The position numbers and the translations under genes are program-made. Below the pieces are notes generated by a model. That model was not told the DNA's origin and ran no database searches. It saw only the letters and a program-made list of their open reading frames with translations. DNA of 64,000 bases. It comes from Prorocentrum cordatum. Taxonomy: Eukaryota > Sar > Dinophyceae > Prorocentrales > Prorocentraceae. Where the stretch lies: the NCBI GenBank assembly GCA_963575745.1, contig CAUYUJ010014274.1:97001-161000 (forward strand). Direction: 5' to 3'. This document shows, piece by piece, positions 63,996-64,000 of the stretch (position 1 is the stretch's first letter; the number at the start of each line of letters is the position of its first letter).

Positions 63996-64000
63996 ACCGC

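Overview
This window looks like nuclear DNA from a GC-rich, extremely repeat-dense eukaryote. I see no bacterial or archaeal gene organisation, operons, rRNA or tRNA genes. Most long open frames are by-products of simple repeats: His/Ser/Ile runs from CAT arrays, Arg/Asp/Thr runs from GAC arrays, and 'LGASWGPLG' or 'PRGPQEAPK' runs from a degenerate CCAAGAGGCCCC repeat. A protist alga fits best. A dinoflagellate is my leading guess, because one well-supported intron uses a GC donor, intron-like transposable elements are present, and degenerate TTAGGG-type DNA and trinucleotide arrays are abundant. The lineage is inference only.

Layout. 0-6.9 kb: small terminal-inverted-repeat (TIR) elements, foldbacks, GCC/GAC-rich DNA and degenerate CCAAGA repeats. 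6.9-10.4 kb: a 3.5-kb palindrome made of two head-to-head copies of a larger repeat element. 10.4-19 kb: unresolved DNA, degenerate telomere-like repeats and GGGCGGGCGG arrays. 19-28 kb: GT, CAT, TCC and GAC arrays with small TIR elements between them. 28-34 kb: unresolved DNA and minisatellites. 34-41 kb: at least five diverged copies of one ~0.6-kb GC-rich repeat and a 90-bp satellite. 41-57 kb: more small elements, three further copies of the larger element, a two-exon Pro/Tyr/Gly-rich gene fragment on the minus strand at 45.3-45.8 kb, and a decayed alpha-tubulin C-terminus at 49.1-49.3 kb. 57-64 kb: tandem duplications, GAC and CAT arrays, a candidate Gln/Trp/Pro-rich exon at 61.1-61.8 kb, and a short open frame overrun by a small element at 63 kb.

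The most interesting signal is a set of non-autonomous DNA transposons. One family (MITE-1, eight copies) has near-perfect TIRs and, in most copies, 8-bp target-site duplications (TSDs). A separate 213-bp TIR element at 45,362-45,574 sits inside a coding frame. Its 5-bp duplication (CAGGC on the coding strand) supplies a GC donor on one side and an AG acceptor on the other, so splicing would remove the element and restore the pre-insertion sequence and frame. A second unrelated TIR element (53,227-53,429) has an AG|GTCTC duplication that could do the same with a GT donor. This is the behaviour expected of introners, transposons that create introns. Few complete genes can be supported from sequence alone.
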